Shown one piece after another: positions 23,084 through 33,614 of a stretch of DNA of 64,000 nt. This stretch comes from Gammaproteobacteria bacterium. GTDB lineage: Bacteria > Pseudomonadota > Gammaproteobacteria > Enterobacterales > Alteromonadaceae. The stretch spans positions 171,453-235,452 of the forward strand of contig JAAEZG010000004.1 of NCBI GenBank assembly GCA_018222985.1, in the 5' to 3' direction. A program made the translations under genes and the position numbers. A model generated the notes under the pieces. It saw only the letters and a program-made list of their open reading frames with translations, did not search any database and was not told where the DNA came from. Numbering within the stretch: position 1 is the stretch's first letter; the number at the start of each line of letters is the position of its first letter.

Positions 23084-23157
23084 TCGGTAGTTTAGCTTAC
23101 CGAGTTACTATCCCCTTATCTCGGCTGCGCATTAATTTCATATTTAATTAATGCGCA
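23084..23157. repeat. Two consecutive inverted repeats between hipA and tex
   Basis: TCGGTA/TACCGA (23084-23103) and perfect 12-bp arms TGCGCATTAATT/AATTAATGCGCA (23126-23157, 8-nt loop). Confidence 0.7.
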
Positions 23158-23173
23158 ACGTGTAAGTAATTGC

Positions 23174-25576
23174 TTACTTTTTGGCTTTAGCAAAGGCTTC
23201 AGCTAGCGCTGAACCCATGGCTGAGTTCATCGGTGCCTGGCCACCTGAATGACCACGCGCGTTACCACCTGCGTTGCCACCTGAACGGGAACCACCTTGG
23301 CGTGGCCCTTTGGCTTTGCCGCTTTCCGGTTTACTTCCGGCAGCTTTTGCTGGGGCAGCGGTAGGCTCATCGTTTAAGCGCATGGTTAAGCTAATGCGCT
23401 TGCGTGGCACATCCACTTCAAGAACCTTCACTTTCACAATGTCGCCGGCTTTGACAATTTCACGTGGGTCGCTAACAAACTTATCGGCTAGCGCGGAAAC
23501 ATGCACTAAGCCGTCTTGGTGCACGCCAATATCCACAAAAGCACCAAACGCCGCCACATTGCTCACCACGCCTTCAAGCGTCATGCCGGGTTTCAGATCT
23601 TTAATATCGTCGACGCCGTCTTTAAAGCTGGCCGTTTTGAACTCAGGGCGCGGATCGCGACCAGGTTTATCGAGTTCGCGTAAAATGTCTTGCACCGTCG
23701 GTAAACCAAATTTCTCGTCGGTAAAATCGGCGGCGTTTAAGCCACGTAAAAAGCTCGAGTCACCAATAAGTTCAGCCACCTTGCGGCCGTGCTGTGCGGC
23801 CATGCGCTCAACCACGGGGTAGGCTTCTGGGTGAACGGCTGAAGCATCTAGTGGCTGTTCGCCATTCATAATGCGTAAGAAGCCAGCCGCCTGTTCAAAT
23901 GACTTAGGCCCCATGCGAGCCACTTTAAGTAGTTGCTGGCGGGTCGCAAAACGGCCGTTACTGTCACGGTGCGCAACAATATTTTGCGCTAAGGTTTTGC
24001 TTAAACCAGCCACGCGCGCAAGCAAAGCAACCGAAGCGGTGTTTATATCCACGCCAACGGCGTTTACACAGTCTTCCACCACAGCATCAAGGCTCTGCGC
24101 AAGCTGAGCTTGGCTTACGTCATGTTGGTATTGGCCAACACCAATAGACTTTGGTTCAATTTTCACTAACTCGGCCAGCGGGTCTTGCAGGCGGCGAGCA
24201 ATTGAAACGGCGCCGCGCAACGACACATCGAGATCTGGAAATTCCTGTGCTGCAAGCTCTGACGCCGAGTACACCGACGCCCCGGCTTCATTCACAATCA
24301 CCTTGCTGGCTTTAATCTCAGGGTTGGCTTTCAGCATTTCGCCCACGAGCTTGTCGGTTTCGCGCGAGTAGGTGCCGTTGCCAATCGAAATCAATTCAAC
24401 TTTGTGTTGTTTGCACATACCAGCAAGAGTGCGCATGGCCTTGTCGACTTGATTCTGCGGTTGAAATGGAAACACGGTGTTGGTGCCCAGTACTTTACCC
24501 GTGTTATCTACCACCGCCACTTTAATACCGGTACGCACACCAGGGTCAAGGCCCATGGTTACTTTGGCGCCGGCCGGTGCGGCCATGAGTAGATCTTTCA
24601 AGTTATTGGCAAATATTTGAATGGCGTCGGTTTCTGCGCGTTCACGTACAGTACCGAAGAGCTCGGTTTCCATGTGCAGCAAAATTTTAATGCGCCAAGT
24701 CCATTGCACAGTTTGCTGCATCCAAGCGTCAGCCGCGCGGCCTTGGTCTTGCCAGTTTATGTGGGCAGCAATAAGTTGTTCGCCGTAGCTACGTGCTTTG
24801 GGGTCATCTTGTTGCGGGTCGGCATCAAGTTTTAACTGCAAAATACCTTCATTTCGGCCACGGAATAGGGCAAGAGCGCGGTGTGACGGTATTTTCTTAA
24901 CGGCTTCGCTAAACTCAAAATAGTCGCGATATTTTGCGCCTTCGGTTTCTTTTCCGCTTGCGACCACACTAGAAATATTCGCGCTATTCCATAAATAATC
25001 ACGAACTTTCTTCAATAATGCAGCATCTTCGGCGAAACGTTCCATAAGAATAAAACGCGCGCCATCTAACACGGCTTTCTCGTCGGCAAAGCCGGCGTCA
25101 GCGTTAATGTACTTAGCGGCTTCTTGTTCTGGAACCGTATCTAAGTTGCTAAAGAGCGTGTCCGCTAGTGGCTCTAAACCCGCTTCAATGGCAATTTGGC
25201 CTTTGGTGCGGCGCTTCGGCTTATAGGGTAAATATAAGTCTTCAAGCTCGGTTTTTGACTCGGTGGCGGTAATCGCCTGCTCAAGCTCGGCTGTTAATTT
25301 CCCTTGGTCGCGAATACTGGCCAAGATCACCGCGCGGCGGTCTTCAAGCTCGCGTAAGTAGGTTAAACGCTGGGCCAAATTACGTAACTGGGTGTCATCT
25401 AAACCACCGGTCACTTCTTTTCGATAACGGGCAATAAAAGGTACTGTGGCACCGTCGTCCAATAGCGCGATAGCAGCTTTTACTTGCTGCGAACTGACCG
25501 CTAACTCGTTCGCGATTTGCTGAGTAATCGAGCTCATAGCTTCTCTCTTTGGTTCTGGAGTTTCTGTTCGGTTCAA
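23174..25576 (-). CDS. tex: Tex RNA-binding transcriptional accessory protein
   Basis: Tex N-terminal HTH, YqgF-like core ([16 protein letters not shown]), HhH, S1 domain ([31 protein letters not shown]). The true start may be the internal MSSITQQ. Confidence 0.96.
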   Translation of the reverse strand: MNRTETPEPKREAMSSITQQIANELAVSSQQVKAAIALLDDGATVPFIARYRKEVTGGLDDTQLRNLAQRLTYLRELEDRRAVILASIRDQGKLTAELEQAITATESKTELEDLYLPYKPKRRTKGQIAIEAGLEPLADTLFSNLDTVPEQEAAKYINADAGFADEKAVLDGARFILMERFAEDAALLKKVRDYLWNSANISSVVASGKETEGAKYRDYFEFSEAVKKIPSHRALALFRGRNEGILQLKLDADPQQDDPKARSYGEQLIAAHINWQDQGRAADAWMQQTVQWTWRIKILLHMETELFGTVRERAETDAIQIFANNLKDLLMAAPAGAKVTMGLDPGVRTGIKVAVVDNTGKVLGTNTVFPFQPQNQVDKAMRTLAGMCKQHKVELISIGNGTYSRETDKLVGEMLKANPEIKASKVIVNEAGASVYSASELAAQEFPDLDVSLRGAVSIARRLQDPLAELVKIEPKSIGVGQYQHDVSQAQLAQSLDAVVEDCVNAVGVDINTASVALLARVAGLSKTLAQNIVAHRDSNGRFATRQQLLKVARMGPKSFEQAAGFLRIMNGEQPLDASAVHPEAYPVVERMAAQHGRKVAELIGDSSFLRGLNAADFTDEKFGLPTVQDILRELDKPGRDPRPEFKTASFKDGVDDIKDLKPGMTLEGVVSNVAAFGAFVDIGVHQDGLVHVSALADKFVSDPREIVKAGDIVKVKVLEVDVPRKRISLTMRLNDEPTAAPAKAAGSKPESGKAKGPRQGGSRSGGNAGGNARGHSGGQAPMNSAMGSALAEAFAKAKK

Positions 25577-25643
25577 AAAAACGGGCTCAAGTATATCAGG
25601 GCGTTTTACGAATGTGCGCTTTTGTGCGTTAAAAAGCGGTTAG

Positions 25644-26132
25644 CTAAGCTGAAGCCTTGGTCAGTTGGTAACGGATATCGGTTACAAACCAACGTTGAGA
25701 GCCGGTTGGGGTGCTGACAACAAATTCGTCATCAAGCCCCTTACCCAATGCAGCACGCGCCATAGGGGCATCAATGGAAATCACATCAGTGCGTTGATAA
25801 ATCTCGTCGGGCCCAGCAATGGTGAAGGTTTTCTCCAGGCCTTGTTCGTTTTCCACAGTGACGGTTGCGCCAAAAAACACTTTGCCGTCTTGTTGCGGCG
25901 AATAATCAACGATTTTGAGTTGCTCTAAACGCTTGCGCAAAAAGCGAATACGTTTGTCTATTTGCCGTAACTTCTGTTTATTGTATTTGTAATCGGCGTT
26001 TTCACTACGGTCACCTAGGCTGGCTGCCCAAGCGACTTTTTCAGTGGTTTCACGGCGCTCGACACGCCACAAATGGTCAAGCTCCTGCTGTAACTTCAAA
26101 TAGCCCGAGCGACTAATTAAATTGGTTTTCAT
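25644..26132 (-). CDS. greB: Transcription elongation factor GreB
   Basis: GreA/B coiled coil with basic GreB-type patch (DRSENADYKYNKQKLRQIDKRIRFLRKRLE). Confidence 0.93.
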   Translation of the reverse strand: MKTNLISRSGYLKLQQELDHLWRVERRETTEKVAWAASLGDRSENADYKYNKQKLRQIDKRIRFLRKRLEQLKIVDYSPQQDGKVFFGATVTVENEQGLEKTFTIAGPDEIYQRTDVISIDAPMARAALGKGLDDEFVVSTPTGSQRWFVTDIRYQLTKASA

Positions 26133-28762
26133 ACTGCTTTATGCCACTTCTCAAATTGTGGTGATAACTCTTCATAGGGTAAGGGTTTACTCAAGAAATA
26201 GCCTTGAATTTCGTCGCATTCAACACTTTTCAAGAACTCAATGTGCGCTTCAGACTCAACCCCTTCAGCAATAACTTGTATGCCCAAGTTGTGGCCCATG
26301 GAGATCATCGAGCGAACCAATGCCGCACTGTCGGCATCTTCGTGCACATCATTAATAAAGGCGCGGTCTATTTTCAACTGCGAGAAAGGGAAGCGCTTTA
26401 AGTATGCCAACGATGAATAACCGGTACCGAAGTCGTCTATGGCAAAGGTAACACCTGTCGCTTTAAGTGTTTGCATACGTTGCAAGGCTTCATCAGAGTT
26501 ACCGATTAATATGGATTCGGTCACCTCTATTTTTATGGCGTCAGCGCTGACTTTGTTGTCCTTAAGCGTTTGTTCAAAACGCGCAATAAAGTCGTCATGC
26601 ATAAAGGTTAGCGACGACACGTTTACCGCCATCGTTGCTTCAGGCGACACTTTGCGTAATTGGGCAACGCGCGCGCAGGCTTCATTGAGCACAAATAAGT
26701 CGAGCTCAACGATCAGGCCGTTTTGTTCGGCCATTGAAATGAACTCATCCGGAGGCACAATTTTATCGTCATGCTGCCATCGAACGAGCGCCTCCAACCC
26801 CGATAAGCAGGTTTTGCGCAAGCATTGTTGTGGTTGGTAATACACCAAAAACTCATTGTTGCGTAAGCCGTGGCGCATGGCCTGTTCAAGCTTCAAGCGG
26901 CGCTGAACCACTTGATTCATCTCAGGTTTAAATAAGCACAGCTGGTTGCGGCCAAGGCGCTTGGCTTGGTACATGGCGGTGTCGGCATTGCGCTGCAGCA
27001 CCGACACACTGTCGCCATCTTCGGGGAACATGCATACGCCGACGCTAAACGTCACTTCAATGTTACTGCCAGCCAGTTTAATCGGGGCGGCCAGTTCGCG
27101 ACGAATTTCTTCAATTTGACGCACATATTCAGCTAGGCTGCCGTTGGTCAATATCAGCATAAAGTCATCGCCAGCCACCCGAGCAGCTGTATCTGTCGGG
27201 GCAAGGCGGGCAGTCAAGCGCTGGGCTATTTGCTTTAATAGTGTATCCCCAACTTCATGGCCTAAGCTGTCGTTAATGACTTTAAAGTTGTCGATATCAA
27301 AGTAGGCAACGGCAAACTGTTCCTTATCTTCAGTCGCGTGAGCAATACTTTGTTGCAAGCGGTCAGCAAACAAGTTGCGATTCGGTAGCTCCGTTAAGCT
27401 GTCAAAATTAGCTTGGCGTTCAAGCTCTTCTTGGTAGCGTTTGTAGTCGGTAATATCGCGTACTTCCCCAACAAAGTGGGTAACTTTGCCATAGTCGTCT
27501 TCAACCGGGGCTATTGTTAGTTCGTTCCAAAACGGCGAACCGTCTTTACGATAGTTCAATAATACGGCGGTGCCTTGTTCTCCATTTGCTATCGCGCGCC
27601 GTATGCGGGCAAGGTCGCCTTGGTCGGTGTCGTCACCCTGCAGCATTCTGCAGTTTTTACCAATAATTTCTTCGGCGCTGTAGCCAGTAATACGCTCAAA
27701 CGCTGGGTTGACATAAATAGTCGGTTGGTCTGCGGTGTTTTCAGTAATTAAAATGGCGTTTGAGCTAGACTCAATGGCACGGGTACGCATACGCATCGCC
27801 GCTTCGCTGGCAACTAACGCAGAGGTACGTTTCTCAATAAGTTCTTCAAGCCCTTCAAACAAGCGAGCACGGCCTAAACTGAGTGCTAACTGGCGGCCAA
27901 TAGCGGTAAAGGCCTCCAGCATATCGCTCGACCAAATTTGATGATTGCGCTGGCCAATATATAAGTAACCTAACGGCTCGCCATCAAGCACGAGTGGTAC
28001 TTCGGCCGCATATTTTTTGGGAAATTCAGCCTTGCCAAGACGAGCCGCTTCTTTGAAGTTTTTGGGATTCTCGGCATCTTGTAAAACAATCCACAGGCTC
28101 TCAATACCGTTGAACTTAATTAAAGCGCCAAGGGCTTGTTCAACCACTTCGTCAATGGTTTGCGTGGTGGTCATTTGGCTGGCGAAGGCATACAAATTGT
28201 GTAACAACGAGTTTGAACGTGCTAATTCGTCGTGCTTTTCGCGTAGCTCGGTGTTTAAACGAATGCCCTGTTCGTAGGTGGATATTAATAAGTCTAAAAT
28301 TTGCTGGCGCGACGAGGTAATAAAATGTCGCTCGCCATCAAGTAACACTTCAAACCCCAGTTGCATGCGTTCGTGTGAACGTAGCTCATGGTTAATTAAG
28401 AAATACTGAATTCGCGACAGCAAATACTTTTCGCTAAATGGCTTCACAATAAAGTTATCGGCGCCCGAGGTTAAGCCGCGAATAACATCACGAGGGTCTG
28501 CTAACGCCGTGACCAAAATAACCGGAATATCCGCCCACTGTTTTTTCTGTTTAATATTCCGACACAGGGTGTAGCCGTCCATTTCTGGCATGACAATGTC
28601 GCTTAAAACGAGCGTTGGGCGAAATTGCTCCAGTGCCCGTAAAGCCTCTTGGCCATTGCGTGCAAGCGTGACCTTGCAGCCGTTTGACTCTAATAAAAAT
28701 TGAAGCTCGGCTGCCTGCGTCGGACTGTCTTCAACCACAAGTACGTGTGCGTCCATATTCAT
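26129..28762 (-). CDS. Response regulator REC-GAF-PAS(LOV)-degenerate GGDEF-EAL, predicted c-di-GMP phosphodiesterase
   Basis: REC (VVEDSPTQAAE...SDIVMPEMDGYT); GAF-like; LOV motif GKNCRMLQGDDTDQ and NYRKDGSPFWNEL; GGDEF site AGDDF; EAL with all catalytic motifs (LEALVRW, AVNVSS, EVTES, IDDFGTGYSSL, KIDR, AEGVE, IQGYFLSKP). Confidence 0.92.
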   Translation of the reverse strand: MNMDAHVLVVEDSPTQAAELQFLLESNGCKVTLARNGQEALRALEQFRPTLVLSDIVMPEMDGYTLCRNIKQKKQWADIPVILVTALADPRDVIRGLTSGADNFIVKPFSEKYLLSRIQYFLINHELRSHERMQLGFEVLLDGERHFITSSRQQILDLLISTYEQGIRLNTELREKHDELARSNSLLHNLYAFASQMTTTQTIDEVVEQALGALIKFNGIESLWIVLQDAENPKNFKEAARLGKAEFPKKYAAEVPLVLDGEPLGYLYIGQRNHQIWSSDMLEAFTAIGRQLALSLGRARLFEGLEELIEKRTSALVASEAAMRMRTRAIESSSNAILITENTADQPTIYVNPAFERITGYSAEEIIGKNCRMLQGDDTDQGDLARIRRAIANGEQGTAVLLNYRKDGSPFWNELTIAPVEDDYGKVTHFVGEVRDITDYKRYQEELERQANFDSLTELPNRNLFADRLQQSIAHATEDKEQFAVAYFDIDNFKVINDSLGHEVGDTLLKQIAQRLTARLAPTDTAARVAGDDFMLILTNGSLAEYVRQIEEIRRELAAPIKLAGSNIEVTFSVGVCMFPEDGDSVSVLQRNADTAMYQAKRLGRNQLCLFKPEMNQVVQRRLKLEQAMRHGLRNNEFLVYYQPQQCLRKTCLSGLEALVRWQHDDKIVPPDEFISMAEQNGLIVELDLFVLNEACARVAQLRKVSPEATMAVNVSSLTFMHDDFIARFEQTLKDNKVSADAIKIEVTESILIGNSDEALQRMQTLKATGVTFAIDDFGTGYSSLAYLKRFPFSQLKIDRAFINDVHEDADSAALVRSMISMGHNLGIQVIAEGVESEAHIEFLKSVECDEIQGYFLSKPLPYEELSPQFEKWHKAV

Positions 28763-28778
28763 GAAAATTGCCTCGTTC

Positions 28779-29840
28779 CTAAGTCTGCAATTCTTGCTGA
28801 ACTTGTTCAGCTATTTTATTCAGCATAGCGCCTATTTCTGCCGGCGTTAAAACATGGCTAACAGCCCCAGTTTTAATGGCGGCTTCTGGCATTGACGCTA
28901 TGGTTGCGGTGTCAGGTTGCTGCGCTAAGGTTAATGCACCAACTTGGTGCAATAGTTGAATGCCAACGGCTCCGTCTCTTCCCATTCCGGAAAGTTGAAC
29001 ACCAATGGCACCTTGTTGAAAGGTACGCGCAGCACTTTGCAAAGTGATGTCAGCCGATGGGCAAATGGCTTGTTGTGCGGTTCTTTCCGACAAATAAACA
29101 TTTTGGGTTGCCGAGAAAGCCAACTGGAAGCCGTCGGGTGGAATGATCACTTGATTGGGTTTGAGCGATTGGTGATTTGTGGCGACCTGAATCGTCATGT
29201 CTGTGTAGCGTTGCAACCACGGAATAAAGCTATCAGAAAAGCCGGGCGCAATATGCTGAATCAACACAATCGGTAGCGGAAATGGTGTTTGCAAGGCGCT
29301 GAAAATGTCTTTCAGCACACCGGGGCCGCCGGCCGAAGCGGCGATAATAATTACTTGGGGCTGCAAGTTAGCCACTGACGAGCGTAATTGCTCATTCAGC
29401 TCACGTTGAGGTTCCGCCGGCGTACTTGGGCGCCGGCGTCTGCGAATAACTCGCACTTCGCGCATGATTCGTAGCGTGCGAACAAGCTCATCAATTTGGC
29501 TGTCGAAATTCTCAGCGAGCGGGTTTTCTGGTTTTTCTAAAATGGCCAAAGCACCGGCTTCAAGCGCTCGAATGGCCGCTTGGTTACTTGAAACGCTGGT
29601 GCTGGCGCTTAAAATAATGATCGGAATGCCACGAATTTCTAAAATACGCTCGGTGGTTTCAAAGCCATTAATTCCAGGCATGTGCACATCCATGGTAATG
29701 ATATCAACGTGTTCACGTTGCACCATTTCAAGAGCTTGCTCACCACTTTCTGCTTCAAACACACGGTAACCGTGTTGCTGAAATACTTCGCGCAACAACA
29801 GCCTTACCACACGTGAGTCATCCACCACCAAAATATTCAT
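28779..29840 (-). CDS. CheB-type REC-methylesterase (WspF-like)
   Basis: REC (MDVHMPGINGFE), methylesterase motifs ASAGGPGVLKDIF, LIQHIAPGFSDSF, SGMGRDGAVG. Confidence 0.93.
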   Translation of the reverse strand: MNILVVDDSRVVRLLLREVFQQHGYRVFEAESGEQALEMVQREHVDIITMDVHMPGINGFETTERILEIRGIPIIILSASTSVSSNQAAIRALEAGALAILEKPENPLAENFDSQIDELVRTLRIMREVRVIRRRRRPSTPAEPQRELNEQLRSSVANLQPQVIIIAASAGGPGVLKDIFSALQTPFPLPIVLIQHIAPGFSDSFIPWLQRYTDMTIQVATNHQSLKPNQVIIPPDGFQLAFSATQNVYLSERTAQQAICPSADITLQSAARTFQQGAIGVQLSGMGRDGAVGIQLLHQVGALTLAQQPDTATIASMPEAAIKTGAVSHVLTPAEIGAMLNKIAEQVQQELQT

Positions 29841-29849
29841 GGCTATGTC

Positions 29850-31973
29850 CTATATAAGCCGCGCGATGGCATCGAGCAGGCTGTCTTGTTCAAAACTACT
29901 TTTCACTAAGTAGGCGTTTGCACCGGCTTCCAAGCCGCGCGTTTGGTCTTCCGGTGACTGCAACGCAGTCACCAAAATAACCGGCAAAGCAGTCAAACTA
30001 TGGTCGGCGCGTACTTTGCTAGTGAGCACAAAACCGTCCATTTTTGGCATTTCTATATCTGAAACTAACAGATCAAATTCGTTTTGCTTAAGAATATTCC
30101 AAGCTTCGTGGCCATCATTGGCCGTGGTGACGTTGTAGCCGGCGGCTTCAATAATTGATTTTAGTAGGCCGCGTGAAGTAAATGAATCATCGACCACCAA
30201 AATTCGGCCTTGTCGACGAGCCTGTTTATCTCGCGTTGGCACGGCGCTGGCGCCAGGCGACTGAAGACGTGTCATGCGCAGAATATCGTTCGGATTAATA
30301 ATGGGTGTTAAGTGGCCACTACTGTCTTCGGCAGCACCCATAATCAGTTGCACGGTATGCAACGGAGCGCCCAGAGGTTTCACGGTTAACTCTTGATTGC
30401 CAACAAGCTCGTCAACACACAGCGCAATGCTTTCTTGGTGCACGTGAATAACAATAACGTGATAAATAGGCTGCGTTGCTTCCGTACGCGCATACCCCAT
30501 AAAGTCGCGCATAAAAATCAGCGCAAGCTGTTGTTCGCGATAGGTAATGGTGGGGCGGCCTTTCACGCGTGTTATATCGCTGTCCCGCACCCGAATACAT
30601 TCGTCCACACTCAGTGCCGGTAGGGCGTAGGTGTCGTCATCGCAACGCACAACCACAGCTTGGAAGGTCGACATGGACGTAGGTAGGTCAATGACAAACT
30701 GGGTGCCTTGGCCAGGCTTGCTGTTAATTTTTAATTTGCCGCCAATACGCTCCAGAATTTCTTGCGCAATGGTCATGCCTATGCCGCGACCCGATACTTC
30801 GGTGATCATGTCACTGGTGGACACGCCGCTTGTGAACATGAGTAACTGCTTGTCGCGCTCAGTAAGGTGCTTTTTGTCCGCGGATACCGCCCCGTGTTTT
30901 AGCGCAACTTGGTAGAGCTTTTCTATATCGATGCCGCGACCATTGTCGCTAATCATGAGCTCAAATCGGCCGGCCACGGTTGCCTGCAAACGCACATTAA
31001 TCACGCCGCGGTTGACAATGCCGTGGTCAACGGCGTTACGCAACATGTGGGTGACCACCGGGCGCAGCTCGTCAATCATGCGTTTATCTATTTGAATGTC
31101 ATCAACGTAGGTTTCGAATTCAATGGTTTTGTGAGCGTTATCGGCTAAGTCACGCACCATGGCGGCGGTGCCATCAAGCAGCCGTGCAGCCGGTTGCAAT
31201 AGAATTTCTTCCAACTGCTCGTGCATGGTGTCCGTTTCGCGTCGTAACTGCTGCGATAAGTCATTCAGTTCACGATTTTGATCAATCAAACGGTCATGAT
31301 GGTGGCGAAACTGCACTTGGGCCCAGTCGGCATAGCTAAGTAATTCACGTACCAAACTTTGTTGGTGCGAGTTAAATTGTGGCAGCAAGCCGTGCAGCTG
31401 CTGTACGATTGTGTCCGAGCGCTGGTGGCGCTGCATGTCAATGTCACGGGTGCGAATTTGGGAATGCAGTTTACGTTGTAGCGACCCCAGTTGCTGCTGA
31501 ATTTGTTTCACAGCGTTTGAACTATGCAGCAATTCGTCGAGCTGCCGCTGATTGACGCGCACAGTGCCTTTGGCTGACTGTTTAGCCTCATTTACATTGG
31601 TTTGCGTTTGCGGAGTGCTCGTGTGCTCGCTTATCGTGTTGTCCACAATGGCGTTGCAGAGCTGTTGCAGGGCTGAAAATTGCTGTATGGACCAATTAAC
31701 TTTGTCATCGGTCAGCACGTCGGGATTATGGCGCGCATGCGACAGTAGGTTTTCCCACTCGTGGCAGAGTGCTTCATGATCGTGCAGGCCTGCCGCCCGC
31801 GCAGCACCTTTTAAGCTATGCACCTCTCGAAACAATGACTCAACAGAGCCCGTTGTTATCGAGTGACGCAACCACTCGGTGTGAATCTCATCGATAGCCT
31901 GCAGGCGTTCTTTAGCTTCAACAAAGAAACTTTCCTGCAGTTTGCGCCGCAGCGCCTCACGATCAATTGGCAT
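29850..31973 (-). CDS. Hybrid CheA histidine kinase with C-terminal REC (WspE-like)
   Basis: Hpt HSLKGAARAAG; HATPase MLRNAVDHGI, SDNGRGID, EVSGRGIGM; CheW-like domain; REC RILVVDDSFTSRG...SDIEMPKMDGF. Confidence 0.94.
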   Translation of the reverse strand: MPIDREALRRKLQESFFVEAKERLQAIDEIHTEWLRHSITTGSVESLFREVHSLKGAARAAGLHDHEALCHEWENLLSHARHNPDVLTDDKVNWSIQQFSALQQLCNAIVDNTISEHTSTPQTQTNVNEAKQSAKGTVRVNQRQLDELLHSSNAVKQIQQQLGSLQRKLHSQIRTRDIDMQRHQRSDTIVQQLHGLLPQFNSHQQSLVRELLSYADWAQVQFRHHHDRLIDQNRELNDLSQQLRRETDTMHEQLEEILLQPAARLLDGTAAMVRDLADNAHKTIEFETYVDDIQIDKRMIDELRPVVTHMLRNAVDHGIVNRGVINVRLQATVAGRFELMISDNGRGIDIEKLYQVALKHGAVSADKKHLTERDKQLLMFTSGVSTSDMITEVSGRGIGMTIAQEILERIGGKLKINSKPGQGTQFVIDLPTSMSTFQAVVVRCDDDTYALPALSVDECIRVRDSDITRVKGRPTITYREQQLALIFMRDFMGYARTEATQPIYHVIVIHVHQESIALCVDELVGNQELTVKPLGAPLHTVQLIMGAAEDSSGHLTPIINPNDILRMTRLQSPGASAVPTRDKQARRQGRILVVDDSFTSRGLLKSIIEAAGYNVTTANDGHEAWNILKQNEFDLLVSDIEMPKMDGFVLTSKVRADHSLTALPVILVTALQSPEDQTRGLEAGANAYLVKSSFEQDSLLDAIARLI

Positions 31974-31982
31974 AATAATGCT

Positions 31983-33614
31983 CTACAGCTTAAAGCGCGC
32001 AGCTAAGCTCTGCAGCTTTTGGCCCAATTGGTTCAAGCTTTTCGCGGCCTCGTCCACTTGGTGGGCGCCCGAAACGTTATCTTGTGACGCTTGGCGAATG
32101 TTTTCCATGGCTTGAGCAATTTGGTCCATGCCAATATTTTGCTGCTGGCTTGAGGTCACGATTTGCGTAGCAATTTCACTGTTTTCCTCAATTCTGTCGC
32201 CCAGGGTTTGAATGACATCGCCGCTGGTTTGCGCTTGATCATAGCCACTTTCAACGGCCTTCGAGCTCTGCTCTGCAAGCATCACCGCTTTATTCATTGC
32301 GCGCTGTATTTCGCCCAAAATAGAGCGCACCTGCATGGTGGAGTCTTTGGATTGATCGGCGAGCGCTTTCACTTCTTGTGCCACAATGGCAAAGCCCTTA
32401 CCGGCTTCACCCGCTTTGGCTGCTTCAATGCTGGCATTTACCCCAAGTAAATTTGATTTTTCGGCCAATTCACCAACCGACGCGACAATTTCCCCAATGG
32501 CCTGGCTTTGTTCGCCTAAGCGCATAATACTGGAGGCCACGGCCTGCATTTGTTCACGAATTTCCGCCATACTTGCCAGCGTTTCATCTACCGACTGGCG
32601 GCCGTGTTGGGCTTCAGCGCGGGTTTTCTTGGTGCTTTCTAACACCGCTTTCGATTTCTCGCCCGAAACATTGGCCGTTTGTTTCACTTCTTCAATGGTG
32701 GTGGCAATTTCACTAATAGCGGTTGCAGTTTCTTGGGTGCTACTGGCAACCTTGGTGGTCACCGTTAAAATTTCTTCGCTAGAGGTGGCGAGTACGTTAA
32801 TGCCGTCGTTAAGTTCTTCCACTAACTCACGCAAATAGGTACTCATTTCGCCAAAGGCCACCGCTAAGCGGCCAACTTCATCGTTGCGCCCGTTAACTTC
32901 AATGGCTGCGGGTAATTGTCCCTTACTAATATTTTCGGCCACCACGGTTAACTGCGACAGCGGCCGTGCAATGTGACGTGTCAAAATAAACGTAAGCAGT
33001 GCGCCTGCTATGAGCAAAAATACTACTGCGGCCCATAAAAACTGAGTTAGCCCTTGGTACTCGGTGTTCAAAACCGTTTGGGCATTGTTTAGGTTTTGTT
33101 CTACTAAGGCTTCAATTTCGTTCGCTTGCTCGCCAAGGGCTTCATTGAAACCGTTTGTTTGTTTCGCTATGGCCGCTAAGGTGGCGTCACTGGGATCGGC
33201 TTGCAACTCTTTGATGTAACGCTCGTTAATGGCTAACTTGTAAGTTTTGAAGGTCGTCAAAAACGTGCTGGTTGCTGAGCGCACATCTGCGGAAGGCGCA
33301 TTGAGTTGTTGCAACTGACTCACGACAGCTTCTGTGGTGGTGTTGTAGGTGGCTATTTGTGCTAAAACATCGGCGCTTTCGGTAGGGGAGGTTTTCAGTT
33401 GCGCAAGTGCCACTTCATAGCGGCGACTATAAAGTTCAATGTCTTGCACCAACAATATGCGTTGAAAGCGATTAGTGAAATCAGCACTATTGTTTTGGTA
33501 TGACGCCAGCCCCTGGCCAGCTATATATAGCGCACCAATACCTACGCTGATAATCAGCAAAAACGACAACAGCAACTTGGTACCGATGTTTATTCGCGTT
33601 CCTTGATGCGTCAT
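31983..33614 (-). CDS. Methyl-accepting chemotaxis protein (WspA-like)
   Basis: Two TM helices around a helical periplasmic domain, HAMP, signalling tip LLGVNASIEAAKAGEAGKGFAIVAQEVKALADQS. Confidence 0.93.
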   Translation of the reverse strand: MTHQGTRINIGTKLLLSFLLIISVGIGALYIAGQGLASYQNNSADFTNRFQRILLVQDIELYSRRYEVALAQLKTSPTESADVLAQIATYNTTTEAVVSQLQQLNAPSADVRSATSTFLTTFKTYKLAINERYIKELQADPSDATLAAIAKQTNGFNEALGEQANEIEALVEQNLNNAQTVLNTEYQGLTQFLWAAVVFLLIAGALLTFILTRHIARPLSQLTVVAENISKGQLPAAIEVNGRNDEVGRLAVAFGEMSTYLRELVEELNDGINVLATSSEEILTVTTKVASSTQETATAISEIATTIEEVKQTANVSGEKSKAVLESTKKTRAEAQHGRQSVDETLASMAEIREQMQAVASSIMRLGEQSQAIGEIVASVGELAEKSNLLGVNASIEAAKAGEAGKGFAIVAQEVKALADQSKDSTMQVRSILGEIQRAMNKAVMLAEQSSKAVESGYDQAQTSGDVIQTLGDRIEENSEIATQIVTSSQQQNIGMDQIAQAMENIRQASQDNVSGAHQVDEAAKSLNQLGQKLQSLAARFKL

